Shown: one piece after another, positions 12,590 through 26,300 of the stretch
Numbering within the stretch: position 1 is the first letter of the stretch
Layout of the letters: each line of letters opens with the position of its first letter
NCBI GenBank assembly: GCA_021904315.1
Contig: CM038911.1
Span: 18,573,390 to 18,637,389 of the forward strand
Direction: 5' to 3'
DNA: 64,000 bases
DNA from: Sphagnum magellanicum
Lineage: Eukaryota > Streptophyta > Sphagnopsida > Sphagnales > Sphagnaceae
Notes under the pieces: model-generated
Databases searched by the model: none
Told to the model about the DNA's origin: nothing
Seen by the model: the letters and a program-made list of their open reading frames with translations, nothing else
Position numbers and translations under genes: made by a program

Positions 12590-13075
12590 TATGTGTTTTT
12601 GAGTTTGTGTCTAAGTTTATTTGAAGAGTTGGTAGGTCTTTCTTTGAGTCTATGTCTAAGTTTGTTTGTCAAAGTTTAAGAAACTTTGAAAGTTTGTGTT
12701 TGAGCAATGAGTCTATGTCTATATGAGATTCTAAATATTCTTGAATTGGTTTGTTTCTCTTTGAATATATCTATATTTAAGTTTGTTTGAAAATTTGGTA
12801 CGTTTTTCTTTGAGTTTGTGTTTGAGTGTATTTGAAAAGTTGGTCTGTCTCTTTTTGAATCTATGTTTGAATTTGTTTGAAGAGTTGGTCTATTTTTCTT
12901 TGAATTTATGTTTGAGTTTGCTTGAAATTTTTTTTTATCTCTCTTTGAGTATGTGTCTAAGTTTGTTTGTCAAAGTTTTAAAAACTTTGAAAGTCTATAT
13001 CTAAGCAGTGGGTTTATGTTTGTTTGAATCTTCCTAAATTGGTTTGTCTCTCTTTGAGTCTATGTGTGTTTGTGT
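12590..13075. repeat. Minisatellite with 45-bp units inside a higher-order duplication
   Basis: From 12740 to 12965 about five units of 45-46 bp start at 12740, 12786, 12831, 12876 and 12921, each with TTTGAA, TTGGT and TCTTTGA landmarks. A further unit starts near 12620. A larger block carrying AAGTTTGTTTGTCAAAGTTT occurs twice, near 12659 and 12959, about 300 bp apart. Because 45 is a multiple of three, one frame stays open as a Leu/Phe-rich 15-residue repeat. I regard that frame as a by-product. Confidence 0.8.
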
Positions 13076-15802
13076 TTGTGTGTCAATACTCATATGTACA
13101 TTGTAATTTGTATGTCCATTGTGTTTGAGCTTATATGTCATATGTATGTCCAATGTCCATTGTGTATGTTTGCATAGTTATTAATCACTAATGTGTCATA
13201 ATTCTTAAGTTTTAACTCTTTGTTGTGAATAATCACCCAATGATGAAAAAGGCATGTTTTATGCACGTCTAAAAGATTTTAGCACATAAATAACTCCATA
13301 CTATATAGTGCATCGCCATAAAGCTATGTAGGATATAGGTTCCATAACCATTCTTTAGATTTTGTTTTGTACATTTCACTAGTTTTTGCTAGTGTAAATT
13401 TCCATTTTTCACCAACTTGTAATGAAATTTTTTTATTGCACATTTCAACATTTTTATTTATTAAAATTTTGTTTAGCCAGAATTTCCACAATACAATGTT
13501 TGCAATATCGCCAATTGTGCACCAATTTGTATTTTTAAAAACCACTTGCTTGAAAAGAAAAGGCTACTAAGGATGTTCTTAAAGGTAGGACATGCTTGTG
13601 AAAGTTCATATTCTTATTTGATTTATTAGTGTAGGGTCTTTCAAGATTACACCAAAGTGGATGTGTTGGATGAAACAAGTTACATGGATTAGTACACAAC
13701 ACACACATTCTTTGGCAAATATGTGGCATTCAAAAAAAAATTCACTATTTTTTTATGTTCACAACAAAAATTTGCAATAATAGGTGCGTGTGCGTCCCTA
13801 TGCTTCTTGGTTGCTCTCTCTCATAGATGAATGTCCTAAAACAATTGGATGTGTACTACCTACTTATATTAAGTTTCCAACCATTTAGAAAGGTCATTGT
13901 TTTGGAGTTACAATACATCCTTACTTGCTTGGATTAGTCTTATAAAAATAATTAGCCAACTATGGTCTATACCTAGAACCACTAGCTCCCCCCCCGCTCA
14001 ATTTGCAATTTTTTGATTATGCAAAATGAGTTAAAATTTTGTTGGAAAAACACATTTTTCATTTTAAATTTTTTTGATAATTAAATAAATCATAATAACA
14101 AAAATTCACCACAAAAACAATCAATGCCCAAAAACCAGATGATATTATCTATTATCTATAATGATATACCATACTTGTCATTAATATTCAGAATTAAATA
14201 TTTATGGAAACGAAAATTGTGAAAATTTTAAAATAAAATATTTGGCATTTTAATCCCAAAAAATAGCAAAATTAATTGAATTTACACTAGAAAAACACAC
14301 TTCTCCAAAATTGTCCCAATTTCTTTTTTCAAAAAAGAAAAAAAAATTGTTTTTAGTAGTAGAGTTTACTTTACATTTTACAACATATCAAATGTTGGAT
14401 AATTGAGCCAGGGCTTTTGACAAGGGCGCCAATAAACAACCTCATGAGGACCAAGGTACCATGGGTTTGTAATGTAATGGAAAGGATCACTTTTTTTAGA
14501 ATGTTGGATCTTCTTAAGTAAATTGTCCCTTTAAGAAAGAGTGGCATGTATGTTAGATGACAAGTGATTCATTGTTTAGCACCTATGGACCTGGGCCTTT
14601 ATGCATCAAAAAAATATTGTGTTTTTAACATTCACATATTAAGATTTTCAAATGTAAAATGAATGTTAAACTTTAGTGGCTTTATCTTCTTTTGATGTAT
14701 ATCGCAAAAGAAAACATTGTCAAATGACATTGTTAATGCAATTATAATGAAATTACATGAATTGAAACAATATTGGTTTCTTGTTATAAATTGGTAATGT
14801 GTTTGATAATCTTAATGCAATATAATTAGTTCATGAAAATTTGGTTGGTATGATTCCTTTACATTCAATTTTAAAATGTTTGCCCATATGGTCAAGTTGA
14901 GATTCAACTTTTGTTGTGCTTTCATGGAATTGGAATTTTAATTTGAATATGTTCATAAAATCTACTAATCATTATTTTTAAACCATTGTTGTCATTTAGG
15001 ATGTTAATATTGAAGTTCCTTAATATAATGATTGGACAATTGTTTGATGAACTTTGAATGAAAGCTTTGAAAGTTGTTGAGGAACATAAATTTTGAACAT
15101 GAATAATCTCTATAAATGCATATGATATGACTTTTTTTGGTGTCTTTATATAAAATGTAGTTGTTATGTATTCATGTTCATTACATTTTTTTGTGTTGTG
15201 AAAACATAAGAGGACGTGTGTAGCATATTACATCATAAAGCCATGATAATCATGAATTGTTATATAGGAATATTTTGATATAGCCATGAATTTGTGTTTT
15301 TTTTAAAATGTGTGTTGCATTTTCAAGTTTCTAAAAGAGAAGAAATGTGCTACATTTGTAGGTTATGATCACAATTGATGTCTTTGTAATGTTGTCGTGA
15401 AAAGTCTGTACTTATATGATTACATGGTAATGGTGTAGGTTTTTAAATTTAGAATAGAAGGTTTTCAAGGTGCAAATGTTTTTAATCTATTCATTTCTTC
15501 ATGTATGTGAAGATCATTATGAAAACTTTCGTGTTGGAGTGCAGCTAATAGATATAATTAAATTTGAAACTCTAGAATTAACAATTGACCATTTGGAGAT
15601 TGAAATTTTGAAGAGAAATTTTGATTTGGAAACCACCATATGATGAAATGATAGATATTAATAATGTTGTGCCTTAGAGATGATCTAACAAATAGATGTT
15701 TCCAATGTTTTACCTTTAAATTCAATAAAAACTTGATTCTAACCATCAAGTTAGAAAAGTTCAAAATTAATAGTTTAGTCTAGAATTAACTAAATACATG
15801 TT
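13076..15802. other. AT-rich intergenic DNA, no gene seen
   Basis: Very AT-rich sequence with many short homopolymers. No open frame here shows a recognisable domain. It may hold the eroded 3' part of the helicase relic that follows, but nothing could be aligned by eye. Confidence 0.5.
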
Positions 15803-16720
15803 CTAATGTTCACTATCCCTAGTGTTGTAATGAATCATTTTTTTTATAGTTATAATTCCAATTCTTGAGTTTTGAAATTTTATCCATATTGTGGTTTTGC
15901 CATTACATGATGTTAATGTTTTAAATATACCATCAGTTCCATTTAAAAGGCCATTAGATGTTGTGTAATTTCTAGCACATTGTTTAATCAATATATCTTG
16001 TTTAATATGAATGATAGAATGCAAACCTACAATTTTACTTGGATCATTTAGAAGTTTAAATGTTGTTGGACATGAATGGTGATGAATGTCTTTAGCTTCA
16101 AAATTGAATGTTGGGCCTAATGTTTTGGTAAACACAATTTTATTATGTCTTTTTACCAATACATTTGTATAAAATAGTGTGGTACATGGTTAAGGTGTTT
16201 GGTGGTTGTCAATAACAATGCCTTATGAAGTTTAAATACATAACTTATTTCATTTCTTTACAAATTGCTTATTAGTTTGTTGCATAATTATTTTTAAATG
16301 GTAATATTGAACATTAATTTTTCAAAGGTTTGGTGCCAATGGATTGATATTATCAATAAGGTTTTGAAAAATCCAACAATCTTTGACATGAGAAGCATGC
16401 TAAGAATTTCATGTTATGATGACATCAAAACCACCAAAATTTTGATTTTGGATATATTTCATTAACTTTAAGTCTAGTTATCTATAACGTTGAACATATC
16501 AGCACCAATAAGAGATATTTCATTTATAACAAGGTGTATTTATTCATATCAACATGGGAGTTTATTTTTAAAATCTGATTATAAGTTTGAAACAATCAAT
16601 GATAATGCTTATTAGATTGGTATGTTCAAAGTTAAATGTCTTGTTCACCCATCAATACTAAATGCAACTTTACAAATAGATGCCATAAGTAAAACTTTCA
16701 TTTGTATTAAATCAAATGAC
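15803..16720 (-). pseudogene. PIF1/Helitron-type DNA helicase relic
   Basis: Minus-strand translations show the second half of a PIF1-like helicase in broken frames. Near 16640-16500 they read like IHSTLHIPI ... LPCYE ... NEISLIGADMFNVID, the Walker B region of PIF1 helicases (usually DEISLVGA). Near 16450-16330 FGGFDVIIT is followed by KDCWIFQNLIDNINPLAPN. The open stretch 16159-15803 holds SIIHIKQDILIKQCARNY, then LLNGTDGIF and TTIWIKFQNSRIGI, matching the domain beyond. Several in-frame stops show decay. In plants such helicases occur as genes and as Helitron RepHel parts; no Rep domain was seen, so the source is open. Confidence 0.6.
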
Positions 16721-17599
16721 ATGTATTTATAATATAGTTGCAATAATCTTTGAATTATAAGCTTTAAAGTGATTTTTTAATCCATAAATTAATGGAACCA
16801 ATTAAAAGAAATGTATAGGAATACACATAACATTTTCAAACATCAATCTTTATTCTTCATTTAATTACCTTATTGAATTTTCATGTTTTAGTTCATCCAT
16901 CATCATGGAATATGATGATGTTGTAAAATTATCATCTTCCAAGCTTTTTATTTTTTGATTTATTGCATTGTTTGATTGAATTACAAAGTCATTCTTTAAA
17001 TCATATATATATAATTTTTTGTAATGGGGATTTTTAAATGCATATTATTTATGGCATAATTAATGTCATCATCCATATTCTATATGGATGTGAGAAAATT
17101 AGATTTAAAATTGACTAAATCAAATTCTTCATTCATGGCATTTTATAATTGAAAATGGATTTTTTTTAACTTGACAATATGCATCATGTCATAAAACATT
17201 TGTTCCAATTTGTGAATATTCTAAATTTCTAAATGGTGAATATAAAAGAAGTCATCTTCTTGATTAATTTTCAATATCTTTGCATTTATTATAATTCACA
17301 AATCTTATAACTTTTGTTTGGCATCATTTTGATCATATATATATATATAATATTTTAATATGAAATTAATTTTGCTATTGACAAATATTCATATTTATAA
17401 TCTCAATTTAAGTATTTGTTTATAATTGTTGGACACATTATTGAAGATGGATTGTGGTTTTAATCTAAAAGCACGATCTTGATATTGATAAGTGTTAATA
17501 TGAAAGGTTTGTAGTAGATGTTGATGATGCCATATCTAGTGAAGTTCAATGCTTGCAAGAAACATGCTAACCATTATACATTAATGCCAATTCATCAAC
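16721..17599. other. AT-rich intergenic DNA, no gene seen
   Basis: Long A/T runs and a short (AT)n tract near 17335-17350. No recognisable coding sequence. Confidence 0.5.
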
Positions 17600-17870
17600 A
17601 TGAAACAACCACACTCATGGTGCATGTTGTTTTGAATAAGTTTGTTGATGAACTACTAGCGTTACTTTGCAAGCATTTATTGCCATTGGATAGTTGTTTG
17701 CCACTAACAACATACGTAGCTAAAATGCAAACTAGGAAGGCATGCTTCAACTACAAAAACAATCATGTGTGTGTCAATGGGTTTGTGTTGTTCCAAAAAC
17801 AAAATAGGATGTTAAAGATCTATCCAAAGTGGGTAAATTCATTATATAAGGAGTCAATGTACAACCAAGG
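17600..17870 (+). pseudogene. CACTA (En/Spm) TNP2-type transposase fragment
   Basis: Within a 130-codon open frame, the segment LLALLCKHLLPLDSCLP, then YVAKMQTRKACFNYKNNHVC, VNGFVLFQKQN and KWVNSLYKES follows the spacing of the TNP2 region that usually reads LLxxLLPxxxxLPxxxYxxKK ... HVCPNxCxLFxxE ... CPxCxxSRYKE. Cysteines expected in the CPNxC and CPxC motifs are missing here (VNGF, YPKW). It is a short, degenerate piece with no visible termini. Confidence 0.45.
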
Positions 17871-20070
17871 CCAAAGTTTTTTTTTTTCAAAGGACTCATG
17901 TGGCTTCTAATACCAAATAATTTTTCCAAATTAAATGAAAAAATCTATTATATAATGTGTTTATCAATGTGAATTTCTTTTATGGCAGTAATTTGGCATG
18001 TTGTGTTCCAATGTTTAAGGACATGATGTTATGGTAACATATGACATGTATTTAGTTATTTTTTAGTTTATATATGATATCAAAATTTGCATTAAAGGTC
18101 ACAATTTGACAATTATCCATGCAACTTTCAGAACCAGATATTAACAAAATATCCAAAAAAACCTAATAACACCTCCAGGGTCCAATTGTCATGAAAATGC
18201 AACAACACCCTTTTTTATACAATTAAAAAACATTATTTGTAGAAGTTTTTAAAATAAATACTTTTATGGTCTAAAAGTACGATAAAAATATATCAATGTT
18301 ACCCAATTTAAATAACATAATTTCATTTTTTTTCAATACCAACTTTCATAATCATCATTTCCATGCCTTTTGAGAATGAATGGTTTAGTTGCACATATAA
18401 TTAAGGTCGTTTTAAGTTCAAAGCACCTAGTCAACACTATGTACTCAAATTTTTATATTGTTTTCAAATGAGCAAATGAAACATTTTAGAATTAGACAAG
18501 AATCATTGAGATGTAAATTTTCTAATAGTTCAACAATTCCATTAAACCAAACAACATTTTAATGCTTAAAATTCATGTAATCTTCTTTCAAAGTTATTGG
18601 GGGTGCCAAATTGAGAAGTGTCAACATGGTCCTTGGTACATTATATCATGAATGTACCCAAGTGTGAATCCTTTCATTTTAAGGCATATGATAACTCTCA
18701 TGTGCTGATTAAAGTAGTGCGACATTTTCCACTTGCACATTAGTTGTTGCACTTGTATTCAGCTTCATAAACTATGAAATTCATAACTTGGCTAGCCAAA
18801 AACATGAACACAAACGTGAAAGTTGGCCATGTTCCTAATAACATAGTTCGGCACCACATTGATATAACTTAGCTAGAATTTGATGTTGGTGGGCCAATAA
18901 ATGTAAAGTTGAAGTTTGTTGTGGATTGAGTCAATCCGTTTCAAGAAAAAAATAATGTATCACCAACTCGGTTCGTGTCATTTTTGAACTACAACCTTTC
19001 CCTATGGTTGGTATTATGAAATGAAGGATTTAATGGAATCAAAAGGACTAAATAAGTAGTTGGCTGGGCAAACATTTATAAAACATTAATGACAACATAT
19101 ATTACTTATGTTTTGAATTTTAATATTAACATCATTTTTTTTCTAGAATGCATTTTGTATCCTAGAATGTAATTTTGATGTTACATATTTATCAATATTT
19201 GTAATATGTGATGTACAATATGTTGTTACATATGGATTTGGGATAGATTAAATGTTTGTATTTGCAAACCATAAATAACATCATGTGTATTTAATGCATT
19301 GGGTTATATATTTGATGGTGTTCATTTTTGAAAAATGTGTGGTTTGTTAAGTAACTCCTCAAACTTATTTATATGTAGGTTCTTTTCAAGATATAAAAAT
19401 TCAATAAATTGGATAAATCATATTGTAGAATTTATTTATTTTATAAGTCTTTTAAACATAGAAATATTTTTAATTGTTTTTTCTAGTAAAATTTTCAATT
19501 GGAAGGTATCTCCTTATATTTGAATCCAAGTGGTTGTAAATACATAGGAGGCAATGGATAATGAAATTTACAAACGACATTTTTTTCTTACATGTACATG
19601 TGTGTTTATGTTGTTTAGGTTTTTTTAATGTAATGGGCAATATTGATACATCACATGAAATATAGTTATCTATAAAAACGTTTTAAAACATTTGCATTTA
19701 TTCCATACACCCCCACCCCAAAGTGCAGAGCTTGTAAGCAATATTTAGCTAATAATCTTTAGCCACAGTTCTTATGCTTATGAAATATCTGATGAGGGCT
19801 TTGGTAACTTCAAGTGGGTAATGGAACTCTTTCTTGAATGGCTGCTGAACAACTTTTCTCTATTGCCATTTTCATGGTCCAGTTTTATGCTCTCCATTTG
19901 TCAGCACTGATGTGTTGTGAAGGATTTCCTGGTCGACAAAATCATCAAATTGACAAAATTTTCAATGACTCTTAGCCTCATTCTCTCTATGGAAAATAAG
20001 AGTCAAGCTATAAGGCATAGTAAAATAATAGGGTTTCATGTTGTGAAATGTTTAGTCATATTTGTACCAA
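17871..20070. other. AT-rich intergenic DNA, no gene seen
   Basis: Only short open frames are present and none shows a domain I recognise. Confidence 0.5.
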
Positions 20071-20217
20071 ATTTGAGTGTCTCCAAAACTATATTGTAAT
20101 GTAGCTTCCAGTGTGCAGTTTCTCTTGTCCTTTGCAACTATTTAGACTGAATTTGAGCATACTCCAAAACTATTGCAGTGCAGCGTTCAGTGGGCAGTTT
20201 CTCTCCCCCTCTGCAAA
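20071..20217. repeat. Tandem-like duplication, two copies with an 80-bp period
   Basis: 20071-20138 and 20151-20217 share ATTTGAG, CTCCAAAACTAT and a TTCAGTG/TCCAGTG segment followed by GCAGTTTCTCT. Nothing indicates a function. Confidence 0.7.
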
Positions 20218-21708
20218 CTTCCTTTCCACATTCAGAAGGTATGAGACTGAACAAATGAACTTAGCATAGTCTGAAGTCAATGGCTCTTCTCAAAGTGTTG
20301 GAACTCATTTACAATGAACAAAACATTCAAGGGCAAGTGAAGATGGACATGGAACAGGAACGCTGTTTTTCATGCTGATTCTAGTCCAGATTTATGTAGT
20401 TTTCTTCAGTCAAATTTCACCATTCTGATTAGCCACAATCTGACACAAAAATGACACCAAATAGACATTGTAAATGCAGCTGCACTCAATGATCTTCCAG
20501 CCAAACCTCAAAAGATCCATCTTGACACGGTCAAAATTGCCATACAGATAATACAGATTGCAAAAGCATGGCTTCCACCATGAGGATTGCACAATGCACC
20601 ATCAACAATCAACATGTCAACTGGCTCAGGGGAATCCAGATGATGCAGAGAATCTGAGGAAAAAATAGAACAAGAAATACAATCCACAGGAAAATCTAGA
20701 ATTCCACATGCAATTAATTAAGCAAAATCCTGAATATCAAACAATTAACCCATGAGAACTGACAATACTCATGATTAAGAAAGCCAGAACAAGGTTAAAA
20801 CCTTTGTTTGGAGTTAAAGAAACAATTGCAGACAAGGACTTTAATTCTCAAACAAAGCCAACTTTGATCCTTAAAATGTAGTTCAGGACATGGAAAATAA
20901 CACAGCTTAGGTGGATTGGGCATGCTTAGGTAGAGCATTGAGGCAATTCCATCATAAGGCTACCTCTGTGGGCAGGGTCTAGCAGAATACTACAAGTCTT
21001 CAGGAAATTGAAGGGAAGGAGCTACTCATCATCCTAAATAGCAAAATCCAGCGTTCAGGTTCGTCTGAGAGCTGTCGAGATCATTTGGCCCTTCAGAATA
21101 ACAGATAGCAAGGTTCCAGATCCAGAGTGATCCTGTTTCAGGGTATACATGTAGTCAAGAGGTTCACAGGGAAATTACACAGTGAATGCAGATGGCTTTG
21201 GAGCTGGAGTTGAAGATAAAGCTTGGAATGATATGGACCAAAAAGATGCATCTCATACAAACTATGAAAGACAGTATAACTTCCATGGACCAAACATAAA
21301 GGGTGCTGTGTTTATACTGTACAATCACAAAATAACACAGTGATAACTGGAAATGGAGCCAAGGCCTCACACATCTACAAGAGCTCCTGTTTCTGTTACC
21401 AATCCCATGATGCTTCAACTTTTATGTTGGTGATAGGCTGCCAACAAGAAAGGCATCAACAACTGAGAGCCTGAGAACCATATGAACAAGCAAATGAGAT
21501 GATTGTTACCAGAAATTAGAAACATATAGGTTGTCCCAAGTAAGGCACTTTGAAATACAGGCTGCCAAATTACAACAGGTTATTCATGCTAAAAGTTTCA
21601 CTACCACCAAACAACAAAGCCAAGCATTTGAATATACAGTGAAGGTGCAAATCAAGCAATCTATGACCTCCTAAGCACCCAGAACATTGTTATCATGTGA
21701 CAATATAC
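20218..21708. other. Downstream flank of the SPIRAL1-like gene
   Basis: Base composition is more balanced than in the AT-rich stretch to the left. The part next to 21709 is presumably the 3' UTR of the SPIRAL1-like gene. No second gene or RNA was recognised; small open frames on both strands have no familiar domain. Confidence 0.4.
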
Positions 21709-22605
21709 TCAGTTCCCACCAAAAAGATACCCCAAAGATGATCCACCTCCTGGAGCTGCATGTACCTTTGTTGTTGGCCTATCCTGCACCAAGAACAGTA
21801 TCATGTTAGATTACCAGAGAGAAGCACATTTTTTTAAACAGATAATAACATGTGTTCTCTGCACAAAGTTGACAAAAGAGAAAAAAGGTCACCAAAGGGA
21901 CAAAGTGCTGATGCATAAGCAGACACATTCTTAAGAATTCAGACCATAACTGAGAAAGAATGATAAAATGCCTTCTCCACACAAAGTACAGAAAGAGAAG
22001 GTTCCCACCAAAGCAACAGTTGCTGATGCATATGCAGACAGTGCTTTTAAGATTTCAGACTGTAACTGAGAAAGAACAAAAGGGCTGCAGCAGCAAGAGC
22101 ACAAGGGGTCTCTGACTGAAGCACATGAAGAGATCCACAGTGGGAATTCAGTTCTGATCACCAGATTTTCTGGATGGAATAAGTAAGCAAAGACGAAGAA
22201 AGTTGACTCCATTCAGAAACTGGCAGCAGACAAAATGGCAATGTTATGATCAACAACATTGCAAGGTCTTTGGAACTCAAGTAGATAGATCAGAAAGCTC
22301 ACAGTGATGAAGTTCCCAGTGTTCTGGCCATCCGCCCTGTGATAATTATTGGAGCTCCTTCCCATTTTGTTCTGTCCTCCCATATCAACCAAGCTTCCGG
22401 AGTCCTCAACAGTTTTAGCAGGAGCCAGAGCAGGTTTCTCTTCAGGGGGAGTTCTTGCTAGCCCTGCCGGACGTTGTTCAGCTACTGTGGGTTGTGGAGG
22501 CTGTGCAGGTGCTCTTGCTGGAGGCTTGGGCTGAGGAGTCTCAGTCGATCCAAAGAGATAGCCTAATGAGCTTTGCCCTCCTCCACTGCTTCCGCCACGC
22601 ACCAT
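21709..22605 (-). CDS. SPIRAL1-like microtubule-associated protein
   Basis: Small plant proteins of this family bind cortical microtubules, often at plus ends, and are needed for straight directional cell growth. Two exons, 22605-22303 and 21783-21709, give 125 residues, close to the family's usual 110-130. The donor is ACT|GTGAGC and the acceptor TGCAG|GATAGG; the junction lies in GNFIT-DRPTTKV. Both diagnostic repeats are present: GGGQSSLGYLFG at residues 9-20, and GGGSSLGYLFGGN at the very C-terminus. Between them are a Pro/Ala-rich linker and the conserved NNYHRADGQNTGNFIT block. The start is fixed by the family N-terminus, here MVRGGSSGGGQ rather than the common MGRG. A start further upstream is unlikely. 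Confidence 0.93.
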
Positions 22606-23350
22606 TTTATTTATTTTTGGTCTTCACACTTTTCAATGAAGGTAGAACGAAACCAAAGGGTCCGGAGTCTGCAAAACCACAAACCGTAACCAAAACCGAG
22701 AGTCAAACAAAGCAGCTCTCGGCACTGAAGCTCGAGATGAAAAATGCAGTGAAACAGACAGAAACAAAAGAATCTGAAGACAGACATTTCTCTAACACAA
22801 ACCAAGTCCCCTAAACTACTTTTTCGGCTGCAAAAACTATGTTAGCCATAAGCTACAGTACACAACGCAGTGTCAACGAGCGGAATCCCATATCCTAGTA
22901 TCGAAGAAAAGAAACCCTAGAAGAAAGCAAGAAACACAACACGGAAATCAACAACAACATGAAACGAAATCCCCTCCGCAAACAAGATCTTCCACTCCGC
23001 ACTGCAATGCCAGCATCACTGTCTCCTTATACTACCAAAACTGGTGGGGAAGAAGAGGGGGGAGAAAGCCCTCGAGCTCGGAAAAAGGATAAGTTATAGT
23101 ACCGGAGAGTTGCCGCACAGATCCGCAGGCGACACAGCAAGGTGCAATGCAGCTCGAAGACAAAGCGCACACAGTCTCACTCACAAAACACACTCTTTCT
23201 TTCTCTCTCTCTCTCGCTCTCTCTCTACAAGACTCATGACCACTTGGGAAAACCCTAGGGGCATTGACATAGCCCTGGGGAAAGCCCTAAGGGCATTGGC
23301 AGGGCCGTGGAAACCATAGGGGCATTGCCAAGTTCCTTCGGGGGAAAAAA
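22606..23350 (-). promoter_or_regulatory. 5' UTR and promoter region of the SPIRAL1-like gene
   Basis: Sequence upstream of the SPIRAL1-like start. It has a pyrimidine run on the plus strand at about 23192-23227 (CT-rich, so GA-rich in the gene's sense). At 23253-23347 there are three imperfect units of about 30 bp, each with GGGCATTG followed by CCTGGGG, CCGTGG or CTTCGG type segments. Plus-strand open frames here (22455-22814, 23044-23319) have no recognisable product. The transcription start could not be placed. Confidence 0.4.
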
Positions 23351-26300
23351 GGGCTTGTACATGCCCACAGACAAGTTCAGCTGCCATAAAGGACGAGGCA
23401 AACCTCTTTGAACTCTTTTGAGAACCATGGTTATGAACCCTATGAATACTCACCTTTATAATTGGAGGGGGTTTGATGCAATTTCTCATACCCACCCAGT
23501 AAATGGAATGTTACATACCTGAATCAATTATGACTGAAGTTTAACCAATTTGATCCTAACCACAACCATAGATTAGGTCTAGGGAAAGGCCTGCCCAGGG
23601 CCTCCCCTAAAGACTGTGCAATACCTTATTGGATTAAAAAAAAAAATGGGCGTCTATTTTTCCTTATTTATCCAATCCAATAATCACAGGATAAACAGGT
23701 AAGGGCAGTTAGTCCTCATATAAGTTATAGCTCCTATTTACCCAAAACCCTAGTTTCCTAGAGTCACAGATGTATCTTTCTCCGGTTATGCATAAGTCCT
23801 ACATGTGCAAAAGGGTTATTAAAAAATGTCCATCATGTTCAAAAGGAAGTATTATGCACTTCTTTGGATATATCAGTTTGGAGAAAACAGATTCTAGGTT
23901 ATATGATATTACGTTGTTGTACGTATCTGATTGGTAAATTGGTGTTAAAAATATAACCACACAACACTGGTTGTAACAAATCAGTGTCCACAATATTCTG
24001 AAGAGTTTTTAGTTTTTTGACTACCCGGATTGAATGCGGGAATGAACATAACTTTTTGGGAAGACCAATCAACTAAAATGCTGCTGCAATAGGTACCCTT
24101 CAAAAGGAGAGCTTTAGCTCTAAAATGTAAAATGACACTAGTTTAGTTTTCTCAAACTTCAAGTCATTCTTAAGTTAGTGCCACACCTGTTTGAGCTAAC
24201 TTGACATCCTGTAAATTCTTCCTTTTTCCTTTTTCTTATTCTTTTGTACATTTTTCAATTCTACGGTGTGTTTATAAATCAAGTTTTGCAGGGTTGCATC
24301 ATTTTTTCAGTTTTTTCCTTAACGTCTAGTTAAAGTGGCGGATGTTACCTTTTTCTAGTTGCAAAAAGTAGCAGCTGCACCTATTGTAATGATGCTACGA
24401 ACCTTGCTATTCTTTTTCATTAACATCAATGAGGCAATAGTTGGGAGCCCTTGCAAAGCAGGAGTGTTAACTTACCTCGGACGTAGTTTGGAGGTCTTTT
24501 TGGGATGTCAGCTACCCCTAGACCTTTAACAAAAAATCTACAAATTTTGTAATTTAGCGTTAGCAACTAAGCTAGCAACCTCTCAAATATTTTAAAATAT
24601 CTTAAATGCAAAAAATGATGAAAGTTATCATGAAATTTTGATTGCCAATCCTATGACAACCAAACATACATAAATCACAAGACCTGATAGTGAAAAGAAT
24701 GTTATGCCTATTCCTTTAAGAGTGAGAAGGATCTTACCCTCTTAAAAAGGGTTTTTGGGTTAGGCATAAGATCCTTAATATCCCTTCTGTTTTATAGGAG
24801 GGATATTCACAGATGACGCACCCTCCACACATACTAGAAATTCTCTTGGAGTGCTTTTACCTGCATATAATCTGTCTTTAATTTCATCTCATCTCATTTA
24901 CAAATTTGCATCTTTTAACAAATCTAGATTGAGGGAATATGCACAATTGGGATATTTCAACTTTCAACCTCCACTTTGAAGCTTGTATATCAGGTTGCAA
25001 AGTAAAGGGTCTTGGAACCAACAAATGAATTGAATGTTATGAAGAATGGAGTGGACATGAAGAATCCAATAATTGGGTAGTCTCTCCAATTTGTTCAAAG
25101 GTTCAGACTGTATATACAATATGCAACCAGTTTATTTCAGTACTTTAAAAAGCTTCCCTCTCCGTGGGATTGGTGGTAGTCTGCTACTATACATGAACAC
25201 TGCTCATGATGAAAAGGAAACATACATGCTGAAAATATCTGATATATTGTAACACAAAAATATTCAAATAATTTTAGGAAACCAGAATTTATTTCTCTTT
25301 TTTTTTTTTCAATTCACGAAATCAGCGCTTTTTTGTTGTTGAAAAACACATTTTACAGCCCTCCTTACGTCTATTTTTCCTCCAAGAATTCTTGAAAACA
25401 CATTCTTGCAAAGTTGGGCAGGTTTTTACTGTCAACAGACCACAAGAACAAGAGTTCATCTTTGTGCATTTTTAGGTTTCGTGAATCTGGTGTCAAATTC
25501 CTTGAGGAGTTTGAGGTTGGGATGCTAACATGAAACAGGTGATTGAAGGATGATTTGAGTAATGGCAACAGGGTTGAATCTTAACATTTATCCCTTGCTT
25601 GTTGTTGTTGTTAGACTTACTCTGTTGTCTGCAAGATGTAGATGACATCTGTATTGGAAACTTATAGGCTTATAGGCTGCCCATTCATGTGCCTGCCATT
25701 CTCTTCTGTCCTGCATGTAAACAAGTTGGAGAACACAGGTCCAGGGATGGAATCCACAAATTTTGTGAATCGGTAAGATTCTTCCATTTCACCATTCATG
25801 AGACTTATACCCTCCCCCCCTTTCTCTCTGCCTGCAGAACTCCAGTCTGTCCCCATCTGGCTCCAATTTTGTATTCCCCTTCTCCTTGGCAGGATCAAAA
25901 TGCAGATGGTTACAGATTCTCTGTTTCTAATTTTCCACTTGGGAGATTGAAATGATAGGTTAGGTTTGTGTTTGCTCCAAGCATTCCAAATGAGAAGACA
26001 TTAAAACTGAATAATGTATGATACACCATGCTTGTGAACATAATTGGGACTCAAATAAAAACCTGTACTCATCACATGTAAAAGAGTGTAAACATGATAA
26101 TTGGTGAATGTAGTCAGGGCTCACACCAGTGGTGACACAGTAAATTGTGTACATGTAATTTCAAAGTTGGAAATGGAGAAAAAAGCTTGTTTAGTTGTAA
26201 TAAAAACAGAAGAAGTAATGTGCCAGAACCCTATCTGTTAATTTAAGTCTTAAAATCTTTGAATAAAATCAGAGGGTGAAACAACACTTGTTCACTCTAC

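Noticed and set aside
22349-22814. Plus-strand frames over the SPIRAL1-like gene
   Set aside because: Antisense shadows of a clear gene.
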